The translations under genes were made by a program, and so were the position numbers. Source: Acetomicrobium flavidum (GTDB lineage Bacteria; Synergistota; Synergistia; Synergistales; Acetomicrobiaceae). From it: a stretch of 64,000 nt of DNA. Where the stretch lies: assembly GCF_900129645.1 (NCBI RefSeq), contig NZ_FSQZ01000001.1, positions 310,001-374,000 of the forward strand, given 5' to 3'. Of the stretch, positions 18,106 through 25,790 are shown piece by piece. Under the pieces are notes generated by a model. That model saw only the letters and a program-made list of their open reading frames with translations, ran no database searches and was not told the origin of the DNA. Position 1 is the stretch's first letter. Every line of letters begins with the position of its first letter.

Positions 18106-19272
18106 TTACCTTAAAATCAATGAGGCAAATGAAACGCCATCCAATCCATCATCATCTACGCTATAAACCTCTGCCAACGTCTTAGCCAGGCAGCAAAAAC
18201 CGCTGAAGGTCCCCATGTTGCCAGTGCGAACCTTGCCGCCATAAACGAGAAGCGGCACGTACTCCCTGCTATGATCCGTACTGGGAGTAAGTGGATCATT
18301 TCCATGATCGGCAGTGATGATCAAAAGATCGTCCGGGCGAATGCGGCCTATGAACGACTCAAGCCAGCTGTCAAACTGGAGCAGCGCATTGGCATATCCA
18401 GGAGGATTGTTTCTGTGACCATATTTCATGTCAAAATCTATGAGGTTGCAAAATAGCAACCCGTTGAAATCATCTTCTACAAATTTCGAAAGGAGCTTCA
18501 TGCACTCGTCGTTATCCGGGCAATGAAGGGGCTTGGTAATGCCGCGGCCTGCGAATATATCGTCCAGTTTACCTAAGGTTATGACGTCGTAACCTCCTTG
18601 GCAAAGCTTATCCAAAAGCGTCTCCCTGGGCGGTGGAAGCGAAAAGTCCCTGCGCCTTGGGGTCCTAAAAAAACTGCCAGGTTTTCCTGCAAAGGGCCTT
18701 GCTATGACGCGCGCTACAGCATTTTTACCTTGAAGCAGTTGGCGGGCAATTTTGCACCATTCATACAGAACGTCCACAGGCACTATATCCTCATGCGCCG
18801 CTATCTGAAACACGCTGTCAGCAGAGGTGTAAACTATCGGATATCCGGTCCTTAAATGCTCAGGTCCAAGTTGTTCTATTATAACCGTCCCTGACGCCGG
18901 ATAATTACCCAATATCTTCCTGCCTATGGCCTTCTCGAAGCTTTCTATGATCTCGGCGGGAAAACCATCCGGAAAGGTGGGAAAGGGGTCGCGTAAAACC
19001 GTTCCCATCAGCTCCCAATGTCCTGTTGTCGTATCCTTACCCGGAGACAGTTCGCGTAGCCTTGCTGCAGCACCAAGGGGAGGCCAAGAGACATAACTTC
19101 CCGGAACGTCGACGATCAATGGCAGTCCAATCTTCGCAAGGTTGGGCAAATTTACGCCACCCATAGCTAATGCTACATGATAAGCCGTATTGCTGCCTTC
19201 GTCACCGTAGAGAGCAGCATCGGGCGCTTCGCCTACACCAAAACCATCCAGAATTATCAGAAACGTTCTCAA
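18106..19272 (-). CDS. deoB: Phosphopentomutase
   Basis: It interconverts (deoxy)ribose 1-phosphate and 5-phosphate, taking over the product of PunA. The protein is 388 residues of the alkaline-phosphatase superfamily with Mn2+ ligands: IILDGFGVGEAPDA at the start (first Asp ligand), GKDTTTGHWELMG (catalytic Thr), TADHGNDPLTPSTDHSREYV near 318-337. The start is a TTG at 19272 with AGGAGG nine bases upstream. It lies 24 bases after xerD and 32 before punA. Confidence 0.96.
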   Translation of the reverse strand: MRTFLIILDGFGVGEAPDAALYGDEGSNTAYHVALAMGGVNLPNLAKIGLPLIVDVPGSYVSWPPLGAAARLRELSPGKDTTTGHWELMGTVLRDPFPTFPDGFPAEIIESFEKAIGRKILGNYPASGTVIIEQLGPEHLRTGYPIVYTSADSVFQIAAHEDIVPVDVLYEWCKIARQLLQGKNAVARVIARPFAGKPGSFFRTPRRRDFSLPPPRETLLDKLCQGGYDVITLGKLDDIFAGRGITKPLHCPDNDECMKLLSKFVEDDFNGLLFCNLIDFDMKYGHRNNPPGYANALLQFDSWLESFIGRIRPDDLLIITADHGNDPLTPSTDHSREYVPLLVYGGKVRTGNMGTFSGFCCLAKTLAEVYSVDDDGLDGVSFASLILR

Positions 19273-19296
19273 ACAAACACACCTCCTGGCTCAGAC

Positions 19297-20190
19297 TTAT
19301 GCACGGGGATGACATTTGTCATATATATCTCGAAGCTCCAAGTCCAGGTGCGTGTATCGCTCAGTAGTAGCTATCGAAGCGTGGCCAAGAAGTTCCTGCA
19401 ACGTCCTTAAATCCAATCCTCTTCTTAACATGTGCGTGGCAAGCGAATGTCGCAGTACATGCGGATGAAGCCTTACGGCCGGGATACCTGCAGCCTTTCC
19501 CCTTCGGCGTATGATTCTCCACAGGTCCTCCCTATGGAGCTGTCGTCCCGTCCTTGTCAAAAATAGCCAACGCTCCCCGAATTTATCGAGCTGTGGACGT
19601 ACGGTATCCACATATTTTTTTAGCTTTTCCTTGATCGATCCAAGCAGGGGTACGACCCTTTCCTTGTCGCCCTTTCCTTTAACCCTTATCGTGTTTGCAT
19701 GCCAATCTATATCACCTGTAGTTAAAAGGCAAACTTCCGAAGCTCTAAGGCCACAGCCGTATATTATCTCAAAAATGGCCTCATCCCTGTCGCCCAGGAT
19801 CGAGCCGTCTCTGCAGGAAGAGATCAGGCGCTCAACTTCTCCCTCGCTCAAAATTTGAGGAAGCTTTTGCTCTTTGGATGGAAGGGAGGGCAACCATTGC
19901 TCTTCATCAACCAACCCCTCCAGGGAAAGATAGCGATTCCACGATCGTATGGTAGCGGCGTAACGTTGTAAAGATGACTTAGCCTTTCCCTGTTCTGCCA
20001 ATTCCTTTAAAAATTTAGCTATAAATTCATGCTTAGGAGGAAAGGGGTCGATGGCATGACGCGCACAAAAATCGAACCACTTTGTCAGGTCCGATATATA
20101 TGCCTGAACCGTATTTTCGCTATATCCCCTTTCAAAGCGCAAGTAGCCCGAAAACCCGTCAATGAGCGAGTCATCATTAAAATTGGCCAC
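19297..20190 (-). CDS. xerD: XerC/XerD-type tyrosine recombinase
   Basis: This site-specific recombinase resolves chromosome dimers at dif with FtsK. The protein is 297 residues if started at the GTG at 20190 (AGAGG eight bases upstream); an ATG two codons earlier is equally readable. Residues 8-90 are the core-binding domain. The catalytic set is complete: Arg in GCGLRASEVCLL, Lys in VKGKGDKERVVPL, HVLRHSLATHML, His in LLGHASIATTERYTH and the nucleophile Tyr in ERYTH. Synteny with deoB and punA as in Bacillus argues for chromosomal XerD rather than a phage integrase. Confidence 0.92.
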   Translation of the reverse strand: MANFNDDSLIDGFSGYLRFERGYSENTVQAYISDLTKWFDFCARHAIDPFPPKHEFIAKFLKELAEQGKAKSSLQRYAATIRSWNRYLSLEGLVDEEQWLPSLPSKEQKLPQILSEGEVERLISSCRDGSILGDRDEAIFEIIYGCGLRASEVCLLTTGDIDWHANTIRVKGKGDKERVVPLLGSIKEKLKKYVDTVRPQLDKFGERWLFLTRTGRQLHREDLWRIIRRRGKAAGIPAVRLHPHVLRHSLATHMLRRGLDLRTLQELLGHASIATTERYTHLDLELRDIYDKCHPRA

Positions 20191-20240
20191 CTGCATCACC
20201 TCTTGGCGATAAAATTTCTTTCATGATATCACAAAATAAG

Positions 20241-20288
20241 CAAAAACAATGCAACTACGCCTCGTTCCTTTGAGGCGTAGTTGCATTG
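20241..20288 (-). terminator. Rho-independent terminator after the nudix gene
   Basis: A perfect 17-base-pair stem (20247-20263 with 20272-20288), with an 8-base loop, is followed on the minus strand by TTTTTGCTTATTTTG. It ends the def-to-nudix operon, 20 bases after the nudix stop, and separates it from xerD. Confidence 0.9.
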
Positions 20289-20307
20289 CAGTAAAAACAA
20301 ATATCCC

Positions 20308-20868
20308 TTAGTTTTTGCTAGGCAATATACTCTTTATCTGGTTCAAATACCATAGCAACGCTGCTAAAGTCTTCGCATCCTCGATCTTCTTTTCTTCGAT
20401 TAGCCGTTTGCACTCCTCTGGATTTAGCCTTATGCCCTCTATGATTTCATCCTCATCGCTATTCAGCTTCGAAGGAAAGATACCCGTAGCGTAGAAAAGG
20501 TGTATGATCTCATCGCTAAAGCCGGGAGACGAGTAAAAGCTGGCTATATGCTTCAGATATCCTGCATCATACCCTACTTCTTCTTTCAGTTCTCGCCTCG
20601 CCGTTTCCTCGGGCGACTCGCCTTTTTCCATGATGCCTGCAGGTATCTCAAGCAGCTCTTTTCCGGTCGCATACCTGAACTGGCGCACGAACAGGACGTT
20701 GCCTTCATCGTCAACGGCCAAGATGGCCACTGCCGGGGCATGCTCCACGACCTCCCGTTGCGTTAAATGGCCATTAGAAAGTGCGACCTCATCAACGCGC
20801 AATTTTACTATCTTGCCGCTATAAATATGCTTTGAAGTAATGCTATATTCGCTTTTATCCATAATCAT
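20308..20868 (-). CDS. NUDIX hydrolase, ADP-ribose pyrophosphatase type
   Basis: The protein is 186 residues. The nudix box is complete at residues 78-100: G-x5-E-x7-R-E-x2-E-E-x-G, seen as GIMEKGESPEETARRELKEE then VGY. Flanking features fit the ADP-ribose pyrophosphatase group (FVRQFRYATGKELLEIPAGI before the box, YSSPGFSDEIIHLFYAT after it). Such enzymes split ADP-ribose to AMP and ribose 5-phosphate. An alternative start is the ATG at 20862. It is the last gene of the oxidoreductase operon, 17 bases after the gamma subunit, and a terminator follows. Confidence 0.9.
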   Translation of the reverse strand: MIMDKSEYSITSKHIYSGKIVKLRVDEVALSNGHLTQREVVEHAPAVAILAVDDEGNVLFVRQFRYATGKELLEIPAGIMEKGESPEETARRELKEEVGYDAGYLKHIASFYSSPGFSDEIIHLFYATGIFPSKLNSDEDEIIEGIRLNPEECKRLIEEKKIEDAKTLAALLWYLNQIKSILPSKN

Positions 20869-20885
20869 CCTAGAGGGATCATCTC

Positions 20886-21449
20886 TTATTTGGCTTGAAC
20901 CATATATTGTTTCCCTATTTCCTGCCCCTTTTCGAAGGCCTTTAAGTTGATCTCCAGCAAACTGGCCTTTTTCGCGCCCAGCAACTCTTTGAGAGCTTCC
21001 TTCAGCGATTCGACAGAAGCCATGTCCGTAACCTCGGCCAAAGCCCCCAATACCACTATGTTTGCGACCCTTTCATTGCCCAGCTCCAATGCTATGCTGT
21101 TGGCGTTAACGCCAACTATGTTGATGTCGTCGCGGGGATGGTCATAGGTCACAAGGTCTGTGTTATATACTAAAATTCCGCCTTTCTTTAGCCTGTTGAC
21201 GAACTTCGCAAGCGACGGTTGATTCATAACCACCAATATGTCGGGAGAGGAGATCAAAGGAGATGCTATCTCGCCATCGCTCACTACCACGCTACAGTTG
21301 GCAGTGCCACCACGCATCTCAGGGCCATAAGAGGGTATCCATATGACGTTTTTGCCATCGTACATGGCTGCATGGGCTATTATCTGACCCATCAGCATTA
21401 TGCCCTGTCCACCGAAACCGGCAGCTATCATTTCTCTGTAAAAGCTCAT
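20886..21449 (-). CDS. 2-oxoacid:ferredoxin oxidoreductase, gamma subunit
   Basis: The protein is 187 residues from ATG 21449 (AGGTG six bases upstream); a GTG at 21458 is possible. The N-terminus MIAAGFGGQGIMLMGQIIAH and the motif PSYGPEMRGGTANCSVVVSD are diagnostic for the gamma domain of the pyruvate/2-oxoglutarate/2-oxoisovalerate ferredoxin oxidoreductase family. It forms one enzyme with the three genes upstream. Substrate (branched-chain 2-oxoacids or 2-oxoglutarate) cannot be decided from sequence alone. Confidence 0.93.
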   Translation of the reverse strand: MSFYREMIAAGFGGQGIMLMGQIIAHAAMYDGKNVIWIPSYGPEMRGGTANCSVVVSDGEIASPLISSPDILVVMNQPSLAKFVNRLKKGGILVYNTDLVTYDHPRDDINIVGVNANSIALELGNERVANIVVLGALAEVTDMASVESLKEALKELLGAKKASLLEINLKAFEKGQEIGKQYMVQAK

Positions 21450-21463
21450 CTGATTCACCTGCC

Positions 21464-22207
21464 TTAGTTGGGGAGCTTAAACTCGCCCAGGGGATAGTAA
21501 GGGATCATGTTCTCTTCCAACCACTTTAAGGCCTCCGCGGGACGCATGCCCCAGTTCGTCGGACAAGTGGAGAGCACCTCTACCAATGAAAAGCCCTTTC
21601 CGTCTATCTGGGTTTGGAATGCCTTCCTGATCGCTTCCTTTGCCTTCATGACGTACTTCGGCCTGGCTACAGTGACGCGAGCTATATAACCTGGAGCCTG
21701 TAAAGTTGCGAGCATTTCCGCTATCCTTATGGGATAACCATTGACCTTGGGATCTCTTCCAAAGGGACATGTTGTCGTCTTTTGATTTATGAGGGTGGTT
21801 GGAGCCATTTGGCCTCCCGTCATGCCATAGATGGCGTTATTGATAAAAATTACCGTTATGTTTTCGCCTCGATTGGCGGCATGCACTATCTCTGCAGCCC
21901 CAATGGAAGCCAAGTCTCCGTCTCCTTGATAAGTGAAGACGGTTAAATCGGGTCTGACTCTTTTACAACCGGTTGCAACTGCTGGGGCCCTTCCGTGAGC
22001 AGCCTCATACATATCTGTATTTATGTAGTTATACATCAGCACGGCGCATCCAACGGGGGCTACGCCGACGGTCTTTTCCTGGATTTTAAGTTCATCGATC
22101 ACCTCGGCTACCAGACGATGCACAATGCCATGCGTACATCCTGGGCAGTAGTGAGTGGACACGTCCGTCATTGATTTAGGGCGCTCGAAAATTTTTACCT
22201 CAGGCAT
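21464..22207 (-). CDS. 2-oxoacid:ferredoxin oxidoreductase, beta (TPP-binding) subunit
   Basis: The protein is 247 residues. It carries the thiamine pyrophosphate motif [20 protein letters not shown], with Mg2+ ligands continuing to [16 protein letters not shown], and the N-terminal [14 protein letters not shown] with two Cys. It performs decarboxylation of the 2-oxoacid and passes electrons toward ferredoxin. The sequence resembles the subunits called VorA or KorB. It lies 14 bases from the gamma gene and 17 from alpha. Confidence 0.94.
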   Translation of the reverse strand: MPEVKIFERPKSMTDVSTHYCPGCTHGIVHRLVAEVIDELKIQEKTVGVAPVGCAVLMYNYINTDMYEAAHGRAPAVATGCKRVRPDLTVFTYQGDGDLASIGAAEIVHAANRGENITVIFINNAIYGMTGGQMAPTTLINQKTTTCPFGRDPKVNGYPIRIAEMLATLQAPGYIARVTVARPKYVMKAKEAIRKAFQTQIDGKGFSLVEVLSTCPTNWGMRPAEALKWLEENMIPYYPLGEFKLPN

Positions 22208-22224
22208 CCTTATCCCCCCTATGA

Positions 22225-23286
22225 TTAACCTAATGCATTCTTAGCGGCTTCTTCTATCTCGTCAACCGATGGTGCCATTCCGCCGCATCTCCCGTAAAAG
22301 CTGACGGGAACCTTGCCACATACTCCCAGCTTAACATCCTCAACCATCTGGCCACAGCTCATCTCAACCACCAGGACGCGTTTTACGCTCTCGGGGAGAT
22401 CGCTAAAAGCCTTATAAGGGAATGGATACAAGCTTTGTGGCCTTATAATTCCCGCTTTAATTCCCTGTTCCCTCAGTTTCTTTATGGCAGACTTAGCGAT
22501 CCTGGATGTTGTGCCATAAGCTGCTATGACTATTTCCGCATCTTCTACGCCTGCGGACTCGAACCTTACCTCTTTTTCTTCCATTAGGCGATATTTCTTC
22601 TGAAGTTTTTTATTGTGCTGTTCAAGCACCTCCGGGTCCAGGGACAAGCTCTTTATCAAGGCCCTCTTGCCCCTTTGGGCCATATATCCTATGGCCCACT
22701 CCTTGACGTCGGGTATATCGTAATCCAGCTTCACCTTTTTAAACTCGACGGCCTCCATCATTTGTCCCATGAATCCGTCAGTCAGTATCATCACCGGGTT
22801 CCTATAGAATTCCGCCAAATCAAAGGCCATCATTATAAACTCCGTGGCTTCTTGCAGGTTGCCGGGAGCTAGGACCAAAAGCCTGTAATCACCGTGCCCG
22901 CCACCTTTAGTGGCCTGAAAGTAATCTGATTGGGCAGGCAGTATGCCTCCCAAACCGGGCCCTCCTCTCATCACATTGATGATCACGCATGGCAATTCTG
23001 CAGCGGCAATATAACTTATACCCTCGCTCATGAGCGATATGCCAGGGCTCGACGAGGAGATCAACACCCTGTGTCCGGTTCCTGCTGCTCCGAAGATCAT
23101 GTTGATGCCGGCCACTTCGCTTTCCGCTTGAAGGTATACCCCACCTACTTCCGGGAGCCGTCTTGACATATATTCCGGTATCTCATTTTGTGGGGTTATT
23201 GGATATCCGAAGAAATACTTACACCCGGCATGCACTGCGGCCTCGGCAAAAGCTTCATTGCCTTTCATTAAGACTCGATTGGACAC
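22225..23286 (-). CDS. 2-oxoacid:ferredoxin oxidoreductase, alpha subunit
   Basis: The protein is 353 residues from a GTG at 23286 with GGGGGTG six bases upstream; the ATG at 23301 has no ribosome-binding site. It starts [20 protein letters not shown], followed by [17 protein letters not shown], which carries the YPITP substrate and CoA motif of the family. Further marks are [20 protein letters not shown] and a C-terminal transketolase-like domain ([10 protein letters not shown] pattern seen as [12 protein letters not shown]). It resembles proteins annotated VorB. Confidence 0.94.
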   Translation of the reverse strand: MSNRVLMKGNEAFAEAAVHAGCKYFFGYPITPQNEIPEYMSRRLPEVGGVYLQAESEVAGINMIFGAAGTGHRVLISSSSPGISLMSEGISYIAAAELPCVIINVMRGGPGLGGILPAQSDYFQATKGGGHGDYRLLVLAPGNLQEATEFIMMAFDLAEFYRNPVMILTDGFMGQMMEAVEFKKVKLDYDIPDVKEWAIGYMAQRGKRALIKSLSLDPEVLEQHNKKLQKKYRLMEEKEVRFESAGVEDAEIVIAAYGTTSRIAKSAIKKLREQGIKAGIIRPQSLYPFPYKAFSDLPESVKRVLVVEMSCGQMVEDVKLGVCGKVPVSFYGRCGGMAPSVDEIEEAAKNALG

Positions 23287-23305
23287 TGATTGCACCCCCA
23301 TTTTA

Positions 23306-23521
23306 TTAAGATTCTATGCGGTATACCTCAATTGCCACATCGGGACACATCATGGCACACATCTTGCAGGCTACACAACCATCCTTGTACTGCTCTGCGG
23401 GCCTATAGCCTTTGCTGTTGATGCGATCGGAAATCTTGAGCACCTTGTTGGGACATGCATCGACGCAAAGTCCGCAGCTTTTACATTTTTCCTCCAAAAC
23501 TTCGATTCGCCCTTTGGGCAT
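23306..23521 (-). CDS. Small 2[4Fe-4S] ferredoxin subunit of the oxidoreductase
   Basis: The protein is 71 residues with two CxxCxxCxxxC clusters: CKSCGLCVDACP near residue 13 and CVACKMCAMMCP near 49. This is the delta (ferredoxin-like) subunit that takes electrons from the TPP-bound intermediate and gives them to free ferredoxin. The ATG has GAGG five bases upstream. It comes first in the four-subunit set delta-alpha-beta-gamma. Confidence 0.95.
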   Translation of the reverse strand: MPKGRIEVLEEKCKSCGLCVDACPNKVLKISDRINSKGYRPAEQYKDGCVACKMCAMMCPDVAIEVYRIES

Positions 23522-24244
23522 TTAAACCTCACTCCTTTCCCAAGGCATTAAAATTTTTCGGGCTAAAGGCCAGATTGCAACGTCCTTAACCCTAGCTGCA
23601 ACATCGTGATAATTCGAGGTGGTAGTGCTAAGGTAGTACAATGGAGTTCCATTCTTCATTGAATACCTCTTTACTACCTCGTACCCCGAAATTACATTCT
23701 CGCTGGTTGTCTCATTTCCAAGGTTTGGATTGCATATCAGACCGTCAATTGACAAGCCAGACGTCTCTTCTATGGCTTTCTTCAACCTGTCAATCTCTTC
23801 CTCCGTGGAACTCATTGGTCTAAATGGATTGATCACGTACAAAATTGTGTGTCTATACTGCTCTATTTCCGGAAGAAGCTGCGTTAAGGCTAAGGCACCT
23901 TTAGCGTCTCCTCCAATATCCAATAATACTCTGCTATCCTCCAGTATGGCATTGTGCACCTCAGAGCTCACCAGAGGCAGGTCGCTCCACTTGGTATCCC
24001 CCGGAGGGGTAATAACCTCATACCCATCATTTTGTAACGTGGATGCTATCTCTCTTACACAAAAATAGGGATTGGTTATGTCCACATCTACTATCGTTAC
24101 CCTTTCGCCCTGCGCCTTAAAGGCACTTGCCAAGCTTAGCAAAAACTCCGTCTTACCGGAACCAAGCCTTCCGGTAACAGCGATTATCTTGCCCCAATTA
24201 TGTCTCATTAAAGCCTTCTGCCTTATCTCATCCCAATCCGTCAA
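23522..24244 (-). CDS. P-loop NTPase of unknown role in the oxidoreductase operon
   Basis: The protein is 240 residues, starting at a TTG that overlaps the fmt stop as TTGA. Walker A is GRLGSGKTEFLLSLA near residue 25, and VTIVDVDITNPYF resembles the MinD/ArsA-like deviant Walker switch region; LLDIGGDAKGALAL is a candidate Walker B. No iron-sulfur Cys motif is visible. It abuts the ferredoxin gene with no gap, so it is produced with the oxidoreductase. Cluster delivery or cofactor assembly is a guess only. Confidence 0.8.
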   Translation of the reverse strand: MTDWDEIRQKALMRHNWGKIIAVTGRLGSGKTEFLLSLASAFKAQGERVTIVDVDITNPYFCVREIASTLQNDGYEVITPPGDTKWSDLPLVSSEVHNAILEDSRVLLDIGGDAKGALALTQLLPEIEQYRHTILYVINPFRPMSSTEEEIDRLKKAIEETSGLSIDGLICNPNLGNETTSENVISGYEVVKRYSMKNGTPLYYLSTTTSNYHDVAARVKDVAIWPLARKILMPWERSEV

Positions 24245-25179
24245 GACAACACATCCCCCTCACGTAAACGTAAGCCATTTAAGAATGATCGACCGTCAAT
24301 GGGGGGTTTGCCCTCCCATTGAACTTCCCGCAACGATATCGCTCCTTTGATACAGGCAACTACCGGATGATCTTCCTTGATATTTAAAATTGTCCCAGGC
24401 AAGCCTAGCACATCCTCCCTGTTAATCAGGCTTGTCCTCCATACTTTAAGCCTTTTACCTCTTATGAAGGTATGCGCACCTGGCCTGGGGTTCAATGCCC
24501 TCACCTTGTTATGCACATTGATCGCTTCATGGTTGAAATTAAAGTAGCTTTCTTCGTTCGTTATCTTGGGCGCATATGTTGCCTTCGACTCGTCCTGCTC
24601 CTTAAGTTGAGCAGTCCCGCTAACGAAATAGTGTAATGCCTCAGTTAAGAGATTTACGCCCTCGGAAAGAAGCTTCATGCCTAGGGTATAGGCTGTATCA
24701 TCGAGATCGATTAAGACCTCCCTTTGGGCTATTATCGGTCCTGCGTCCATTTGTTCCGTTAGTTTAAATACGGTAACGCCTGTCATTTCTTGGCCGTCCA
24801 TTATTGCCCTTTGGATTGGAGCAGCCCCTCTGTATTTGGGTAAAAGGGAGGGATGTAAGTTAATGCAACCGAACTTTGGGGTAGACAGATATGGTTCCTT
24901 CACTTTTTGTCCAAAATCTATGACTAATATGACGTCGGGCTTCCTGACTTGGAGCTCTTTCTTGAGTTCTTCGTCGAGGTTTATGTTGTCGCTCCTCCGT
25001 ATAAAACATTCCAATGAGGCTGCCGCCTCCTCAACCTCATTGGGTTTCAACTTCAACCCCCTTCCGGAAGGTTTCGGATGGGCGGTAATCACCATTTCCG
25101 GAAGGAGATCCTTCTTTTCGCGTAGTTTTAGCAGGCACTGTGCACCCCAAGAGCCCGATGCCATATACCAAAACCTCAA
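24241..25179 (-). CDS. fmt: Methionyl-tRNA formyltransferase
   Basis: It formylates initiator Met-tRNA using 10-formyl-tetrahydrofolate. The protein is 312 residues from a TTG overlapping the def stop (TTGA). Residues 1-190 are the Rossmann-type catalytic domain with GCINLHPSLLPKYRGAAPIQ, which holds the catalytic Asn-His pair, and MDAGPIIAQ. Residues 200-312 are the C-terminal tRNA-binding barrel. It is paired with def, as in most bacteria. Confidence 0.96.
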   Translation of the reverse strand: MRFWYMASGSWGAQCLLKLREKKDLLPEMVITAHPKPSGRGLKLKPNEVEEAAASLECFIRRSDNINLDEELKKELQVRKPDVILVIDFGQKVKEPYLSTPKFGCINLHPSLLPKYRGAAPIQRAIMDGQEMTGVTVFKLTEQMDAGPIIAQREVLIDLDDTAYTLGMKLLSEGVNLLTEALHYFVSGTAQLKEQDESKATYAPKITNEESYFNFNHEAINVHNKVRALNPRPGAHTFIRGKRLKVWRTSLINREDVLGLPGTILNIKEDHPVVACIKGAISLREVQWEGKPPIDGRSFLNGLRLREGDVLS

Positions 25180-25667
25180 CGCGCTACACCCTTTTTAGAT
25201 CGTTGTTTTAGCTTCTTTTGAATCAAACTTCTCTTAAAAGGTGACACCATGTCTATGATTAGCCTACCGTGTAAATGGTCTATCTCATGACAGAAGGCCC
25301 TGGCCAACATGCCCGAAGCCTCGATCGTATACCTTTCTCCTTTTTCATTACAGGCCTCAACTTTAACCGTTTCAGGCCTTTTGACCTCCTCAAATATCTC
25401 AGGAAAGCTTAGACACCCTTCCTCCCCAACCTGTTCTCCCCTTGCTTCTATAATTACGGGATTAATGAGAGTAAACTTTCTGCCCTCATGATCCACCACG
25501 GCTATCATTAGGTTGATGCCAACCTGAGGAGCGGCAAGCCCCAGACCGTCGTTGGCATACATGGTTTCAAACATATCATCTATTATCTTCTTCAAGTTTT
25601 CGTCGAAGACGATTACGTTTTTATTCTTAGCGCGAAGGACAGGGTCTGGATATTTTCTGATCTCCAT
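25176..25667 (-). CDS. def: Peptide deformylase
   Basis: It removes the formyl group from new proteins. The ATG at 25667 gives MEIRKYPDPVLRAKNKNV, the usual start; the longer frame to 25772 crosses a hairpin and promoter and is not coding. The protein is 163 residues. All three family motifs are intact: GLGLAAPQVG near 43, EEGCLSFPE near 88 (Cys metal ligand) and HEIDHLHG near 131 (HExxH metal site). It is the first gene of the operon running to the nudix gene. Confidence 0.96.
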   Translation of the reverse strand: MEIRKYPDPVLRAKNKNVIVFDENLKKIIDDMFETMYANDGLGLAAPQVGINLMIAVVDHEGRKFTLINPVIIEARGEQVGEEGCLSFPEIFEEVKRPETVKVEACNEKGERYTIEASGMLARAFCHEIDHLHGRLIIDMVSPFKRSLIQKKLKQRSKKGVAR

Positions 25668-25698
25668 AATTGCCACCCTACAACTGCCCCTTTCCCGA

Positions 25699-25732
25699 AC
25701 AAAGAGGCGCCTTTGAATATGCGCCTCTTTGT
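25699..25732. repeat. 12-bp inverted repeat in the rpsA-def gap
   Basis: The arms are 25699-25710 and 25721-25732 with a 10-base loop (arm sequence ACAAAGAGGCGC). On the minus strand it lies 59 bases after the rpsA stop, inside the probable def leader, and is followed by only a short T tract broken by other bases (TTTGTTCGGG). It could be a weak rpsA terminator, an attenuator for def, or an mRNA stabiliser. Confidence 0.6.
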
Positions 25733-25758
25733 CTCCTTTTACACTAGCTTTCGTATTG

Positions 25759-25787
25759 ATTATAGCATACACATTAAGAAAAAGAAA
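25759..25787 (-). promoter_or_regulatory. Candidate extended -10 promoter for def-fmt operon
   Basis: On the minus strand TGC-TATAAT occupies 25767-25759, an extended -10 element with a perfect hexamer. The -35 position (25787-25782, TTTCTT) is poor, as is common with extended -10 promoters. Transcription would start near 25752 and run through the inverted repeat before def. Confidence 0.5.
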
Positions 25788-25790
25788 AGT

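Noticed and set aside
20247-20288. Possible recombinase (dif-like) site because it is a long palindrome next to xerD
   Set aside because: A perfect 17-bp stem with a T tract on one side fits a terminator; dif has two 11-bp imperfect arms with a 6-bp centre.
25668-25772. N-terminal extension of peptide deformylase
   Set aside because: The extra 35 codons cross a perfect inverted repeat and a -10 box, and the canonical MEIRKYPDPVLR start with a usable SD lies at 25667.
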